Assembly (NCBI GenBank): GCA_019359765.1
Contig: JAHHGU010000008.1
Location: 87,929 to 142,248 of the forward strand
Direction: 5' to 3'
DNA: 54,320 bases
Origin: Aphanothece sp. CMT-3BRIN-NPC111
Lineage (GTDB): Bacteria; Cyanobacteriota; Cyanobacteriia; Cyanobacteriales; JAHHGU01
Below the pieces are notes generated by a model. That model did not search any database. It was given only the letters and a program-made list of their open reading frames with translations, and was not told where the DNA came from. Below are positions 35,375 to 43,441 of this stretch, in pieces (the stretch's first letter is position 1; each line of letters begins with the position of its first letter). A program made the position numbers and the translations under genes.

Positions 35375-35476
35375 GTGGAGAGATTCACCTCTGGGCTAGA
35401 TACTTCAAGAGGTCTAGACCAAGTGGACTCGTTGAACCAAGAATCTCCGTGTATGCGAAACCGGAGAGTTTCAATA
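35375..35476 (+). mobile_element. Relic right end of an IS200/IS605 (TnpB-type) element, possible omega-RNA remnant
   Basis: Between pdhA and zipN the sequence contains AGAGGTCTAGACCAAGTGGACTC and then GAATCTCCG, a 12-base loop, CGGAGAGTTTCAA. The terminal pattern (GAATC, short GC stem, GAG, T-TCAA) is that of right ends of IS605/TnpB-type elements in cyanobacteria, where this region also encodes the guide-RNA scaffold. No tnpB or tnpA is present, so only the end remains. The match is recalled from general pattern knowledge, not from a search. Confidence 0.45.
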
Positions 35477-35536
35477 AAGAGACCTCCATTCGCTACTATA
35501 TGTTAATTCAGTTGCTCTGCGCTGGAGAAGTGCACC

Positions 35537-37999
35537 GTGCGAATTCCGCTCGATTACTACCGAATTCTGGGCCTGCCAATTCAGGCTACCGCTGAACAGT
35601 TACAGCAGGCTTATCGCGATCGCGCCCTGCAACTTCCTCGACGTGAATATTCGGAAGTAGCGATCGATGCCCGCAAACAACTGCTTGACGAAGCCTACGC
35701 GGTTCTCTCAGACCCTGAACAACGCTCCAGCTACGACGCCAGCTTTCTGAATAATGTAGAAACACAAGATGTTGCGTCTGTAAAATCGTCAGAGCAAGAG
35801 ATAGAGCCAGACACCGCTAGTACCGCTTCATCGGTAGATGCTGACCAAGAACCCTATATCCCTAGCCTGGAAATCCCAAACGAGCAATTCGTGGGGGCGC
35901 TGCTGATTCTCCATGAGCTAGGGGAATACGAACTTGTGCTTAAACTCAGTCGTCCCTATCTAAGTAGTGGTAGCCTGAGCATCAGTTTAGATAAAGGTCG
36001 TTTGGGTAACCCCCAATTAATTCGACCCGATATTGTTTTAACCACAGCCTTGGCGTGCCTAGAACTGGGACGAGAGCAATGGCAGCAAGGTCAGTATGAA
36101 AATGCCGCCTCCTCCTTGGAAACAGGTTTAAAATTACTCCTCAGTGAAGGTTTATTCCCCAGTGTTAGAGGTGAAATCCAGGCGGATCTCTACAGGCTTC
36201 GCCCCTACCGCATCCTGGAATTATTGGCGCTGTCTGAGGAAAACTTTGCTGAACGACAGCAAGGGTTGCAGCTGCTGCAAGATATGCTGCAAGAGCGCGG
36301 CGGAATTGACGGGACAGGCAACGATCAATCTGGTTTAAGCATTGATGATTTTCTCCGCTTTATCCAGCAGTTGCGGGGCTATTTAACCTCAGCTGAACAG
36401 CAAGCTTTGTTTGAAGCGGAAGCCAAGCGTCCCTCAGCCGTAGCTACTTACTTGGCAGTTTATGCCCTCTTGGGGTGGGGGTTCAGTCAGCGGCAGCCAG
36501 CGGCGATCGCTCGTGCCAAGCAAATGCTGATGCGCTTAGGTAAACGTCAGGACGTCCATCTAGAACAGTCCGTATGTGCCTTGCTACTGGGTCAGACAGA
36601 GGAAGCCAGCCGCGCTTTGGAACTCAGCCAAGAGTACGAACCTCTCGCTTTTATTCGCCAACATTCTCAAGGTTCGCCAGACTTATTGCCCGGTTTGTGT
36701 CTCTATGGTGAGCGCTGGTTGCAAACGGAAGTGTTTCCCCATTTTCGCGATCTAGCTAAAGAGGCAGTTTCTTTAAAAGACTATTTTGCTGATGAGCAGG
36801 TTCAGACTTACTTAGAAAATATGCCAACGGCAGCAGATACTGCCTCAGATTGGGCCGTAGAACCACAGCAAGTTGACGAGGCACCGACAGTAGCCACATT
36901 ACAGGTGCCCAGCGATCGCTCAACCCCTAACAGCTCTGATTCCCATAGTGTTTCTCAAACGATCGAACATCAACAGGGCGATCCTAGCTGGCAGGACAGG
37001 CACTTGCCTGACTACGCAGTACAGCAGCCGGCGATAGTGCGATCGCAGCCAGCAGTGGAACATGAACCTGTGCCTGCCAAGACCCCTGCTTCTGTAACAG
37101 CGACCCTCGCGCCAACAGTGTCTACCTCGCCAGTTTCAGGTGGATCAAGTCTTTCCACATCCGAAGCAATTTTAAGCACCCCGCAAGTAACAGAAGTCAA
37201 CACTACAAGCCTTCCTCGTGAGTCTTCTCCAAGTCGGCGGCGTCGCCCGACTAAATCGCGCCAACAAACCTCTGGATCACTATTTACTCGCTGGCGTAGA
37301 ACTGAGTCTGTACCGCAGGCGTTGCCAAGTGCTGATGATATACATCCGCGTTTACTCCCCAGCCGTGTTAAGCGAAAACCTGCTAAATCAAAGCCTTCTG
37401 GAAAAACAGGACGTGTAATTTTACTAGCATTAGCTTGTCTTGTCGGTGGGGGAATAGTTGGACTGCTAGCACTGGGAACTTACAAAGCGCTACACAAAAA
37501 TGTTGAGAGTTCCTCAGCCTTGGGGCTAGAAGGGGAGCAACCGCTTGTGCAACTGGATCGACCTCCGCTACCTATTCCAGTACCCCAGAGTCAAGCGATC
37601 GCTACCGACGGTTCTATCACTAAGGAAACCGCCCAAGAAGTGGTTGAAACCTGGCTAGATAGTAAAGCACAAGCTCTTGGTCAAGACCATAACGTGGAGC
37701 CGTTAGAGGAAATATTAGCTCCTCCAGCCCTGTCTCGCTGGCAAAAGCGTGCTCAGGTGGCTAAGAACAAGAATTCCTACTGGCAGTACAAGCACACCGT
37801 TGAGGTGGAATCAGTGAAAACAAGTCAAGATCGCCCAGATCGAGCGACTGTGGAAGCCGCAGTGAATGAAGTTGCCCAGTTATATCAAGGGGATAAGCTC
37901 AAGAAGTCTTCTTCCTACGATGACAATCTGCGAGTCCGTTATGACTTGGTACGCCAAGATGCTAAGTGGCGTATCCGCGATATGACGGTTCTCAAATAG
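35537..37999 (+). CDS. zipN: Cell division protein ZipN/Ftn2 (ARC6 homologue)
   Basis: ZipN is the cyanobacterial membrane anchor and organiser of the FtsZ ring. The 820-residue protein has the degenerate J-like domain (4-66, DYYRILGLPIQATAEQLQQAY; no HPD triad), a long TPR-like helical region (about 100-440), and a low-complexity Pro/Ser/Arg-rich linker (about 440-620). One membrane helix lies at about 627-650 (VILLALACLVGGGIVGLLAL). The C-terminal ARC6-like/IMS domain (about 705-820) has EVVETWLDSKAQALG and ends VRYDLVRQDAKWRI. GTG 35537 is the start: it is followed directly by the J-like domain. Divergent from pdhA. Confidence 0.93.
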   Translation: MRIPLDYYRILGLPIQATAEQLQQAYRDRALQLPRREYSEVAIDARKQLLDEAYAVLSDPEQRSSYDASFLNNVETQDVASVKSSEQEIEPDTASTASSVDADQEPYIPSLEIPNEQFVGALLILHELGEYELVLKLSRPYLSSGSLSISLDKGRLGNPQLIRPDIVLTTALACLELGREQWQQGQYENAASSLETGLKLLLSEGLFPSVRGEIQADLYRLRPYRILELLALSEENFAERQQGLQLLQDMLQERGGIDGTGNDQSGLSIDDFLRFIQQLRGYLTSAEQQALFEAEAKRPSAVATYLAVYALLGWGFSQRQPAAIARAKQMLMRLGKRQDVHLEQSVCALLLGQTEEASRALELSQEYEPLAFIRQHSQGSPDLLPGLCLYGERWLQTEVFPHFRDLAKEAVSLKDYFADEQVQTYLENMPTAADTASDWAVEPQQVDEAPTVATLQVPSDRSTPNSSDSHSVSQTIEHQQGDPSWQDRHLPDYAVQQPAIVRSQPAVEHEPVPAKTPASVTATLAPTVSTSPVSGGSSLSTSEAILSTPQVTEVNTTSLPRESSPSRRRRPTKSRQQTSGSLFTRWRRTESVPQALPSADDIHPRLLPSRVKRKPAKSKPSGKTGRVILLALACLVGGGIVGLLALGTYKALHKNVESSSALGLEGEQPLVQLDRPPLPIPVPQSQAIATDGSITKETAQEVVETWLDSKAQALGQDHNVEPLEEILAPPALSRWQKRAQVAKNKNSYWQYKHTVEVESVKTSQDRPDRATVEAAVNEVAQLYQGDKLKKSSSYDDNLRVRYDLVRQDAKWRIRDMTVLK

Positions 38000-38578
38000 C
38001 TATTAGCAGCACTATTGGGGATTTTGGGTACAAGAATTTAACATTTCTACATCAAACTCTTCAATCTTGATCACCGAAGCGCGGTTTCATGCCTACCTAA
38101 ATAAGGAAATTTAGGGGGGCTATAGTTCTGCGCGCATAATTTTTGAATTTGGAGGTAAAGGATGTCACAACCTTATTGCCTTAAACGCCCTGATTTAAAT
38201 AAAACTTAGCCAAGAGCGATCGCCATTCTTCATTATGTCAAGATTTCATGACATTTTGATCCCCGCTCTGCCTATAAACTCGTAAATCGCCTTGAAATCG
38301 TAGCGATAAGCCCTTGACCTGATCCTGGGTATTTCTGTTACATATTATTAACAAAGCGATCCCCACGCTCCCAAAGAAAAACTATTTTCTAGCCTTGACA
38401 CGGTCTGGATAGTATAGGGTCGCATGGTCAGCGATGCGAAGAGTGTGGAGGTCGGGAATCACAGAAGACTCTATTAACAGGTCAACAGGAGATTGCTTTT
38501 ACCAGCAACAGGCAATAAACACAGATTCCCAGATGACAGATTTCACAGCTTGAGCATATTGCGCTGTCTACTAAGTTT
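38000..38578. other. Long spacer before the DUF4912 gene, possible structured leader
   Basis: The 579-bp non-coding stretch has one small hairpin (TCGCAT at 38420 pairing with ATGCGA ending 38439) and TTGACA-like hexamers at 38313 and 38396 without a properly spaced -10 box. The region 38400-38620 could be a long untranslated leader. No tRNA, riboswitch or known small RNA was recognised. Confidence 0.3.
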
Positions 38579-38629
38579 TTGATTTCACTTGCGCTCTACC
38601 TGTCGTCCAACCTACCGGAGACCAAACCA

Positions 38630-39886
38630 ATGGCAAAAGAACGTCCACCTTTAGAAGAGATGACATTGCGGCAACTGCGAAAGGTCGCCAGTGAACATAG
38701 CATCTCTCGTTACAGCCGCATGCGTAAGTCGCAGTTACTGGCTGAAATTCAAAAAGCCCAACACGCTAAGTTTTCTCTCAGTCCATCTCGCACACTGGAG
38801 GCACAAGAAGAAGTGGAAGCAGCAAAGTTTGAACTCGGTCAAGAAGACCGTAACGGCGGTGTCCTCTCATCGGTAGATGAGGGGCTTGCCGATTTACCTG
38901 GGGGCTATGGTGAAAGCCGCATTGTTCTAATGCCTCGCGACCCACAATGGGCTTATACCTACTGGGATATCCCCAATGAACACAAAGAAGATCTGCGACG
39001 TCAGGGAGGACAACAACTGGCTTTGCGGCTCTACGATGTCACTGATATTAGCTTGGAGTACCAAAGCCCCCACAGCATTCAGGAGTACCCTAGCGATGAA
39101 CTGGCACGGGAGTGGTACTTGCCCATGCCAGTGAGCGATCGCGACTATGTTGTGGACATCGGCTATCGGTGTGCTGATGGTCGTTGGCTTGTCCTGGCTC
39201 GGTCAGCACCAGTACACGTCCCGCCAGTCTATCCTTCCGATTGGATTGAGGATCAATTCATCACCGTTAACTGGGATGAAGATCTGCGCGGTCAGACATT
39301 CGTAGAACTAATTCCCCCTACCAAGCGCATGGCCGCAGGTGCAGGTTCTTTTGGTGCTGTTGGTACCCCTGCTGGCAACCCCATCTACGACGAAATATTC
39401 GGCATGGCTCAATCAACCGAAGCCCAGCGAGTTGCTGGTTCGCTATACGGTTCCATGCAGCAAGTACCAGTTCACGAGCAGGCAATTAGCTCTTACGTCT
39501 TTCCCTCAGGCGTAGGTATGTGGGCTGTTCCTAACGTGTCTGGCTTAACCATGTCCGGTGCGGGCATGTCTGGGGTGGGTTTCGCTGCTTCCATGCCGCC
39601 AATTCGACCCCGCCAGTTCTGGTTAGTTGCTGACGCGGAGTTAATTGTTTACGGTGCAACAGAGCCTGATGCGACCGTTACTATTGGTGGGCGTCCCATT
39701 AAGCTGAATCCCGATGGCACATTCCGCTTCCAGATGTCCTTCCAAGACGGTCTAATTGACTACCCGATTATGGCAGTTGCTGTCGATGGTGAGCAAACGC
39801 GCTCTGTCCACATGAAGTTCAACCGCGAGACTCCATCGCGTAATACCAACACCAAAGAAGAAGCCGTTGAAGAATGGCTTGCCTAA
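38630..39886 (+). CDS. DUF4912 protein with N-terminal SAP/Rho-N-like domain
   Basis: Residues about 8-45 (TLRQLRKVASEHSISRYSRM then KSQLLAEI) form a Rho N-terminal/SAP-like nucleic-acid-binding helix pair. The DUF4912 domain follows at about 85-225 with VLMPRDPQWAYTYWDIP and YVVDIGYRCADGRWLVLARS, and has a beta-sandwich look. A Gly/Ala/Met-rich middle and a second beta-rich end (LVADAELIVYGATEPDATVTIGG) complete it. I chose ATG 38630 with GGAG about ten bases upstream; the open frame begins at TTG 38579 with unlike sequence. The function is unknown, although it is widespread in cyanobacteria. A terminator hairpin follows. Confidence 0.85.
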   Translation: MAKERPPLEEMTLRQLRKVASEHSISRYSRMRKSQLLAEIQKAQHAKFSLSPSRTLEAQEEVEAAKFELGQEDRNGGVLSSVDEGLADLPGGYGESRIVLMPRDPQWAYTYWDIPNEHKEDLRRQGGQQLALRLYDVTDISLEYQSPHSIQEYPSDELAREWYLPMPVSDRDYVVDIGYRCADGRWLVLARSAPVHVPPVYPSDWIEDQFITVNWDEDLRGQTFVELIPPTKRMAAGAGSFGAVGTPAGNPIYDEIFGMAQSTEAQRVAGSLYGSMQQVPVHEQAISSYVFPSGVGMWAVPNVSGLTMSGAGMSGVGFAASMPPIRPRQFWLVADAELIVYGATEPDATVTIGGRPIKLNPDGTFRFQMSFQDGLIDYPIMAVAVDGEQTRSVHMKFNRETPSRNTNTKEEAVEEWLA

Positions 39887-39932
39887 TCCACTGATATAGA
39901 GGCTATCCTTTAGCTTCCATAGTTTCAGGTTT

Positions 39933-39960
39933 CCCCCGGCTTAGGTCGGGGGATTTTCAT
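39933..39960 (+). terminator. Intrinsic terminator after the DUF4912 gene
   Basis: CCCCCG and CGGGGG pair around GCTTAGGT, followed by ATTTTCATTTT. It lies 47 bases past the stop and is a textbook Rho-independent terminator. The remaining spacer to 40200 contains a small CCAAATT/AATTTGG stem with a GCGA loop near 40060 and nothing else recognised. Confidence 0.85.
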
Positions 39961-40200
39961 TTTAGCTTTGTGCGATCGCAAATTAGGTTTCAGCCTTCAG
40001 AGTGTAGGTAGGTACGGTCTAGCGATGATAGAAATATCTAGTCAAAAGCCCTTGAAGCAGAAACTCCAAATTGCGAAATTTGGAATCCCACGCTATAGCC
40101 GTCAGGCTTAGTGGCGGAAGATGTTAATACAGAAGACAGCCAATGTCGTTGATACACAAGATTTGCTCTTAAACCTGCTACTAGCAATTAAGAACTACTT

Positions 40201-40767
40201 ATGACACCTGAAGAAATTACCACTACCCTCAAAGAACTCTTTAGCTCAGAGGTTCAGACACCAGCACCGGGATTGTGGCAAGTAGAGACGCCTCAGATGC
40301 GACTCATAGTGCTACTCTCGGAAGACCAATCCTGGCTACAAGTTCTGGTTCCCATCGTGTCTGCTCAAGAAGCCCAGCCTTTTCTAGAACAGCTACTAGA
40401 AGCAAACTTTAACGACACTCAAGAAACCCGCTACGCGCTTCATCAGGGCGTAATCTGGGGTGTCTTTCAGCACAGCTGCCAAAGCCTCACGACACCGGAT
40501 TTCTCAGCTGCTGTGGAACGCTTATTATTTATGCACCAGCGAGGTTTGTCAGACTGCTTCAACCAACTGATTGAGGGGCGTATTCGCCAAATTATCCAAG
40601 CTGCCAAGCTTCAGGGCCAATCACTTAAAGCAACCCTCCAAAATCTAGATCGGTTCTACGAGGAAGGTTTGATGGGCGAAATGGATCAAGGGGCAGAGTC
40701 CCGTGAAGCTGTGCTGGCAGCTTGGCGGCGGCAACTGGAACGTTTATGGCAGGAAGTAGAGCCATAG
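40201..40767 (+). CDS. Conserved-looking cyanobacterial protein of unknown function
   Basis: The 188-residue protein is soluble, acidic at the N-terminus, and alternates beta strands (GLWQVETPQMRLIVLLSEDQ, then WLQVLVPIV) with helices (AQPFLEQLLEANF). The second half is helical (RIRQIIQAAKLQGQSLKATL). The alpha-beta-beta-alpha start recalls CesT/YbjN-like chaperone folds, but I do not recognise the family. It lies between the DUF4912 gene and the Get3-like ATPase, same strand, with no ribosome site that stands out. Confidence 0.7.
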   Translation: MTPEEITTTLKELFSSEVQTPAPGLWQVETPQMRLIVLLSEDQSWLQVLVPIVSAQEAQPFLEQLLEANFNDTQETRYALHQGVIWGVFQHSCQSLTTPDFSAAVERLLFMHQRGLSDCFNQLIEGRIRQIIQAAKLQGQSLKATLQNLDRFYEEGLMGEMDQGAESREAVLAAWRRQLERLWQEVEP

Positions 40768-40860
40768 TTAGTTGGTAACACTAGGGCTACCTTATAAGTA
40801 AAGGCGCTTAATTATAGGAGCTGAACTTGATACATTAGTTGTAGTATATTTTGGCTACGA

Positions 40861-41019
40861 TTGTCAGGAAAAAGGTATTCAAAACTAACTGGAAATCTGC
40901 TGTATGTAGATTTAAGGCAAATATCTCCAGCCGAGGTTCTACGGGAATATATTAAACGGTTGCCACGAGCCAAAAATGACCCCGAAAGACAGTACTTGGT
41001 GTCACTTTTCCTTTTATGA
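40861..41019 (+). other. Possible small ORF or gene remnant
   Basis: A 52-codon frame starting at TTG reads LSGKRYSKLTGNLLYVDL and then ISPAEVLREYIKRLPRAKND. The composition is protein-like and the frame ends with TGA at 41017. There is no ATG or clear ribosome site. It occupies the 348-bp spacer between the unknown protein and the Get3-like gene and may be the remnant of a larger gene. Confidence 0.3.
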
Positions 41020-41115
41020 CCTTTAGGAGATGGGCTTCCAGACTTACCGGAGGTTCTGTGAAAACCCGCTAAAGTTAAACTATGTAAACAATTATCAGGC
41101 GGGACTCAACCATCC

Positions 41116-42303
41116 ATGCGCTTAATTTTAATGACTGGCAAAGGGGGAGTGGGAAAGACCTCTGTTGCAGCCGCCACTGGCTTGCGTTGTGCTGAACTTG
41201 GCTATAAAACCTTAGTCCTTAGTACCGACCCCGCTCACTCGCTTGCAGATAGTTTTGACCTGGAATTAGGGCATGACGCGCGAGAAGTTCGGGCAAATCT
41301 GTGGGCGGCAGAATTGGATGCGCTGATGGAATTGGAAGGCAACTGGGGTTCAGTCAAACGCTATATCACCCAGGTTTTGCAAGCACGAGGGCTGGATGGA
41401 GTTCAAGCCGAAGAATTGGCAATTCTACCAGGCATGGATGAGATTTTTGGCCTGGTAAGGATGAAACGTCACTACGATGAGGGGGAGTATGATGTCTTGA
41501 TTATTGACTCAGCCCCTACTGGTACTGCCCTACGTCTGCTAAGTTTACCCGAAGTCACGGGCTGGTATATGAGACGTTTTTACAAACCTTTGCAGAAAGT
41601 GTCCGCTGCATTGAGACCCTTGGTTGAACCCTTCTTCAAACCTATCGCTGGGTTTTCCTTGCCGGATAAAGAGGTTATGGAGGCTCCTTACGAGTTTTAC
41701 CAGCAGATTGAAGCTTTAGAAAAGATACTAACTGATAACGTTGTCACCTCGGTGCGCCTTGTCACCAATCCCGAAAAAATGGTGATTAAGGAGTCTTTAC
41801 GCGCTCATGCTTACTTAAGTCTGTATAACGTAGCCACAGATTTAGTTGTGGCTAATCGGATTATCCCTGACCAAGTGACCGATCCTTTCTTTCAGCGCTG
41901 GAAGGAAAGTCAGCAACAGTATCGCCAGGAAATTCACGATAATTTTAGCCCCCTGCCAGTGAAGGAAGTTCCTCTTTACTCTGAAGAAATGTGTGGCTTA
42001 GAGGCTCTAGAGCGGCTTAAGGAAACACTTTATGCAGACGAAGATCCAACCCAGGTTTATTATCGTGAGACGACAATGAGGGTGGTACAGGATAAAAACC
42101 AGTACAGCTTGGAACTTTACTTACCTGGGATTCCTAAAGATCAAGTTCAGCTGACTAAGACTGGGGATGAGTTAAATATCCGTATTGGCAACCATCGGCG
42201 TAATTTAGTATTGCCGCAAGCATTAGCGGCTTTACAACCAGCAGGAGCCAAGATGGAAGATGATTATCTCAGAATTCGGTTTGCGGATGCTGCTCAGGTT
42301 TAG
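41116..42303 (+). CDS. Get3/ArsA-family ATPase with C-terminal HSP20-like domain
   Basis: The N-terminal 300 residues are a P-loop ATPase of the ArsA/Get3 family: deviant Walker A GKGGVGKT (8-15), [12 protein letters not shown] (switch I), and [12 protein letters not shown] (about 131-142, switch II-like). Eukaryotic Get3 delivers tail-anchored membrane proteins; ArsA pumps arsenite. The last 75 residues (about 320-393, [20 protein letters not shown]) form an alpha-crystallin/HSP20-like domain, an arrangement characteristic of photosynthetic-bacterial ArsA homologues. No arsenic genes are nearby, so a targeting or chaperone role is more likely than arsenite transport (inference). Confidence 0.9.
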   Translation: MRLILMTGKGGVGKTSVAAATGLRCAELGYKTLVLSTDPAHSLADSFDLELGHDAREVRANLWAAELDALMELEGNWGSVKRYITQVLQARGLDGVQAEELAILPGMDEIFGLVRMKRHYDEGEYDVLIIDSAPTGTALRLLSLPEVTGWYMRRFYKPLQKVSAALRPLVEPFFKPIAGFSLPDKEVMEAPYEFYQQIEALEKILTDNVVTSVRLVTNPEKMVIKESLRAHAYLSLYNVATDLVVANRIIPDQVTDPFFQRWKESQQQYRQEIHDNFSPLPVKEVPLYSEEMCGLEALERLKETLYADEDPTQVYYRETTMRVVQDKNQYSLELYLPGIPKDQVQLTKTGDELNIRIGNHRRNLVLPQALAALQPAGAKMEDDYLRIRFADAAQV

Positions 42304-42307
42304 TTTT

Positions 42308-42434
42308 ACAGCGGGAACCGCTGTTATGAGAGACAGTAGCAGCAATGAGCAAACCAGTTTTCAAATGTTGAGGTTGCTTAGTGTACTCGGTTACAGCGGG
42401 AACCGCTGTATATAGCCCCCGTTTTTTAGCGGGG
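42308..42434. repeat. Duplicated ACAGCGG-GAA-CCGCTGT hairpins plus CCCC/GGGG stem
   Basis: The same 17-base palindrome occurs at 42308-42324 and 42393-42409, each a 7-bp stem with a GAA loop. A third stem (CCCC, 10 bases, GGGG) follows at 42417-42434. They lie between the Get3-like gene and the convergent Rpn gene and probably end both transcripts, but the exact duplication is unusual for terminators. Confidence 0.55.
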
Positions 42435-42484
42435 TTGTGCTGGATTTGTGCGTAAGCCGTAAATCCGGAGATTTTTGTGAGGAT

Positions 42485-43330
42485 TTACAATCCTTGCTCA
42501 TTCAACCAGGCGGCTAAATCCTCTGGCTGGGAAAAATCTAACAGCGCTTCCCCCAACTCCTCTAATTGAGGAATGGATAACCTCTGAAGCTGCTCCTGTA
42601 ACTGGGTGTCAACCGAACCGAAGCGCCGGGTGAGCATACGCATGAGTAATGCCACCTCTCCTTCTTGCCTTCCTTCCTGCCTTCCTTGTTGTAGCCCTTC
42701 TTGGAGGATTTCTTGATAAATCACCGATTCCCGCATAATATCCTTCCTGAAAAGTTGGCGAATTAATTCTTCTTTAAACCTTAAACCAGCCAGGACTGAG
42801 ACACACGCCGAAAGATTTAGTCGCTGCTGTGGTTCTTCAATCATAGCGACCCTGGCTGCTACTTCCTCTAGTAAAGTGTTAGGGGAGTCACTAGCCGCTA
42901 GGATAGCTAGGGGCAATAGGGCTGGGCTAGCTAGCAGTGGTGCTGGATCTTGTTCCCAGATGCGTAAAACTCTATACTGATGCCTGGTGTTGGTGTCTTC
43001 AACGGTGTTTGTAAAGACGGCGGGGGCGTTGGTACGCTTTAAGAAAATCACTACCTGCTCGATAGGACACCTGTATTCTTCATATAGTCTTACCCAGTAT
43101 TTAAGCATCCGGAATGGAACTGGCGGATTGGATACTGACAGGGTTTGAAATTCGATTTGCAGAATTTGATTGGCGCTTTGCAGCAGAGTCAGAGAATCAG
43201 CACGAATTGGTTCTACGCTGAGTTCTGTTTTGAGTACCTGAATATTAGTTACTTCCGCTGACAGCAGCCAACTGGCAAATTCAGCCGGATATTGTTCAGC
43301 AAGATATTTACAAACGTTGTCGGTAGCCAA
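42485..43330 (-). CDS. Rpn-family putative recombination-promoting nuclease (PD-(D/E)XK) with DUF4351
   Basis: The 281-residue protein begins like Rpn/transposase-31 proteins: a helical start with VEPIRADSLTLL and QILQIEFQT, the latter resembling the acidic active-site strand of PD-(D/E)XK nucleases. A repeat of QQGRQEGRQEG (about 215-225) precedes the C-terminal DUF4351 (LLMRMLTRRFGSV, then QLEELGEALLDF). Such genes are numerous and mobile in cyanobacteria. It lies 111 bp downstream of the NACHT gene on the same strand and may share its transcript. The spacer has two GCGATCGCACTCC copies. Confidence 0.82.
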   Translation of the reverse strand: MATDNVCKYLAEQYPAEFASWLLSAEVTNIQVLKTELSVEPIRADSLTLLQSANQILQIEFQTLSVSNPPVPFRMLKYWVRLYEEYRCPIEQVVIFLKRTNAPAVFTNTVEDTNTRHQYRVLRIWEQDPAPLLASPALLPLAILAASDSPNTLLEEVAARVAMIEEPQQRLNLSACVSVLAGLRFKEELIRQLFRKDIMRESVIYQEILQEGLQQGRQEGRQEGEVALLMRMLTRRFGSVDTQLQEQLQRLSIPQLEELGEALLDFSQPEDLAAWLNEQGL

Positions 43331-43441
43331 GGGTGTATGTGCATTGAGTGACTACGTTAGATAGTTTACAGGAGTAGGTGCGATAAGGCGATCGCACTCC
43401 AAGCTTGCCAAAGTGCGATCGCACTCCCCCCTCATCTGCCC

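Noticed and set aside
38313..38400. Sigma-70 promoter before the DUF4912 gene
   Set aside because: TTGAC-like hexamers are present but no -10 box lies at the right spacing.
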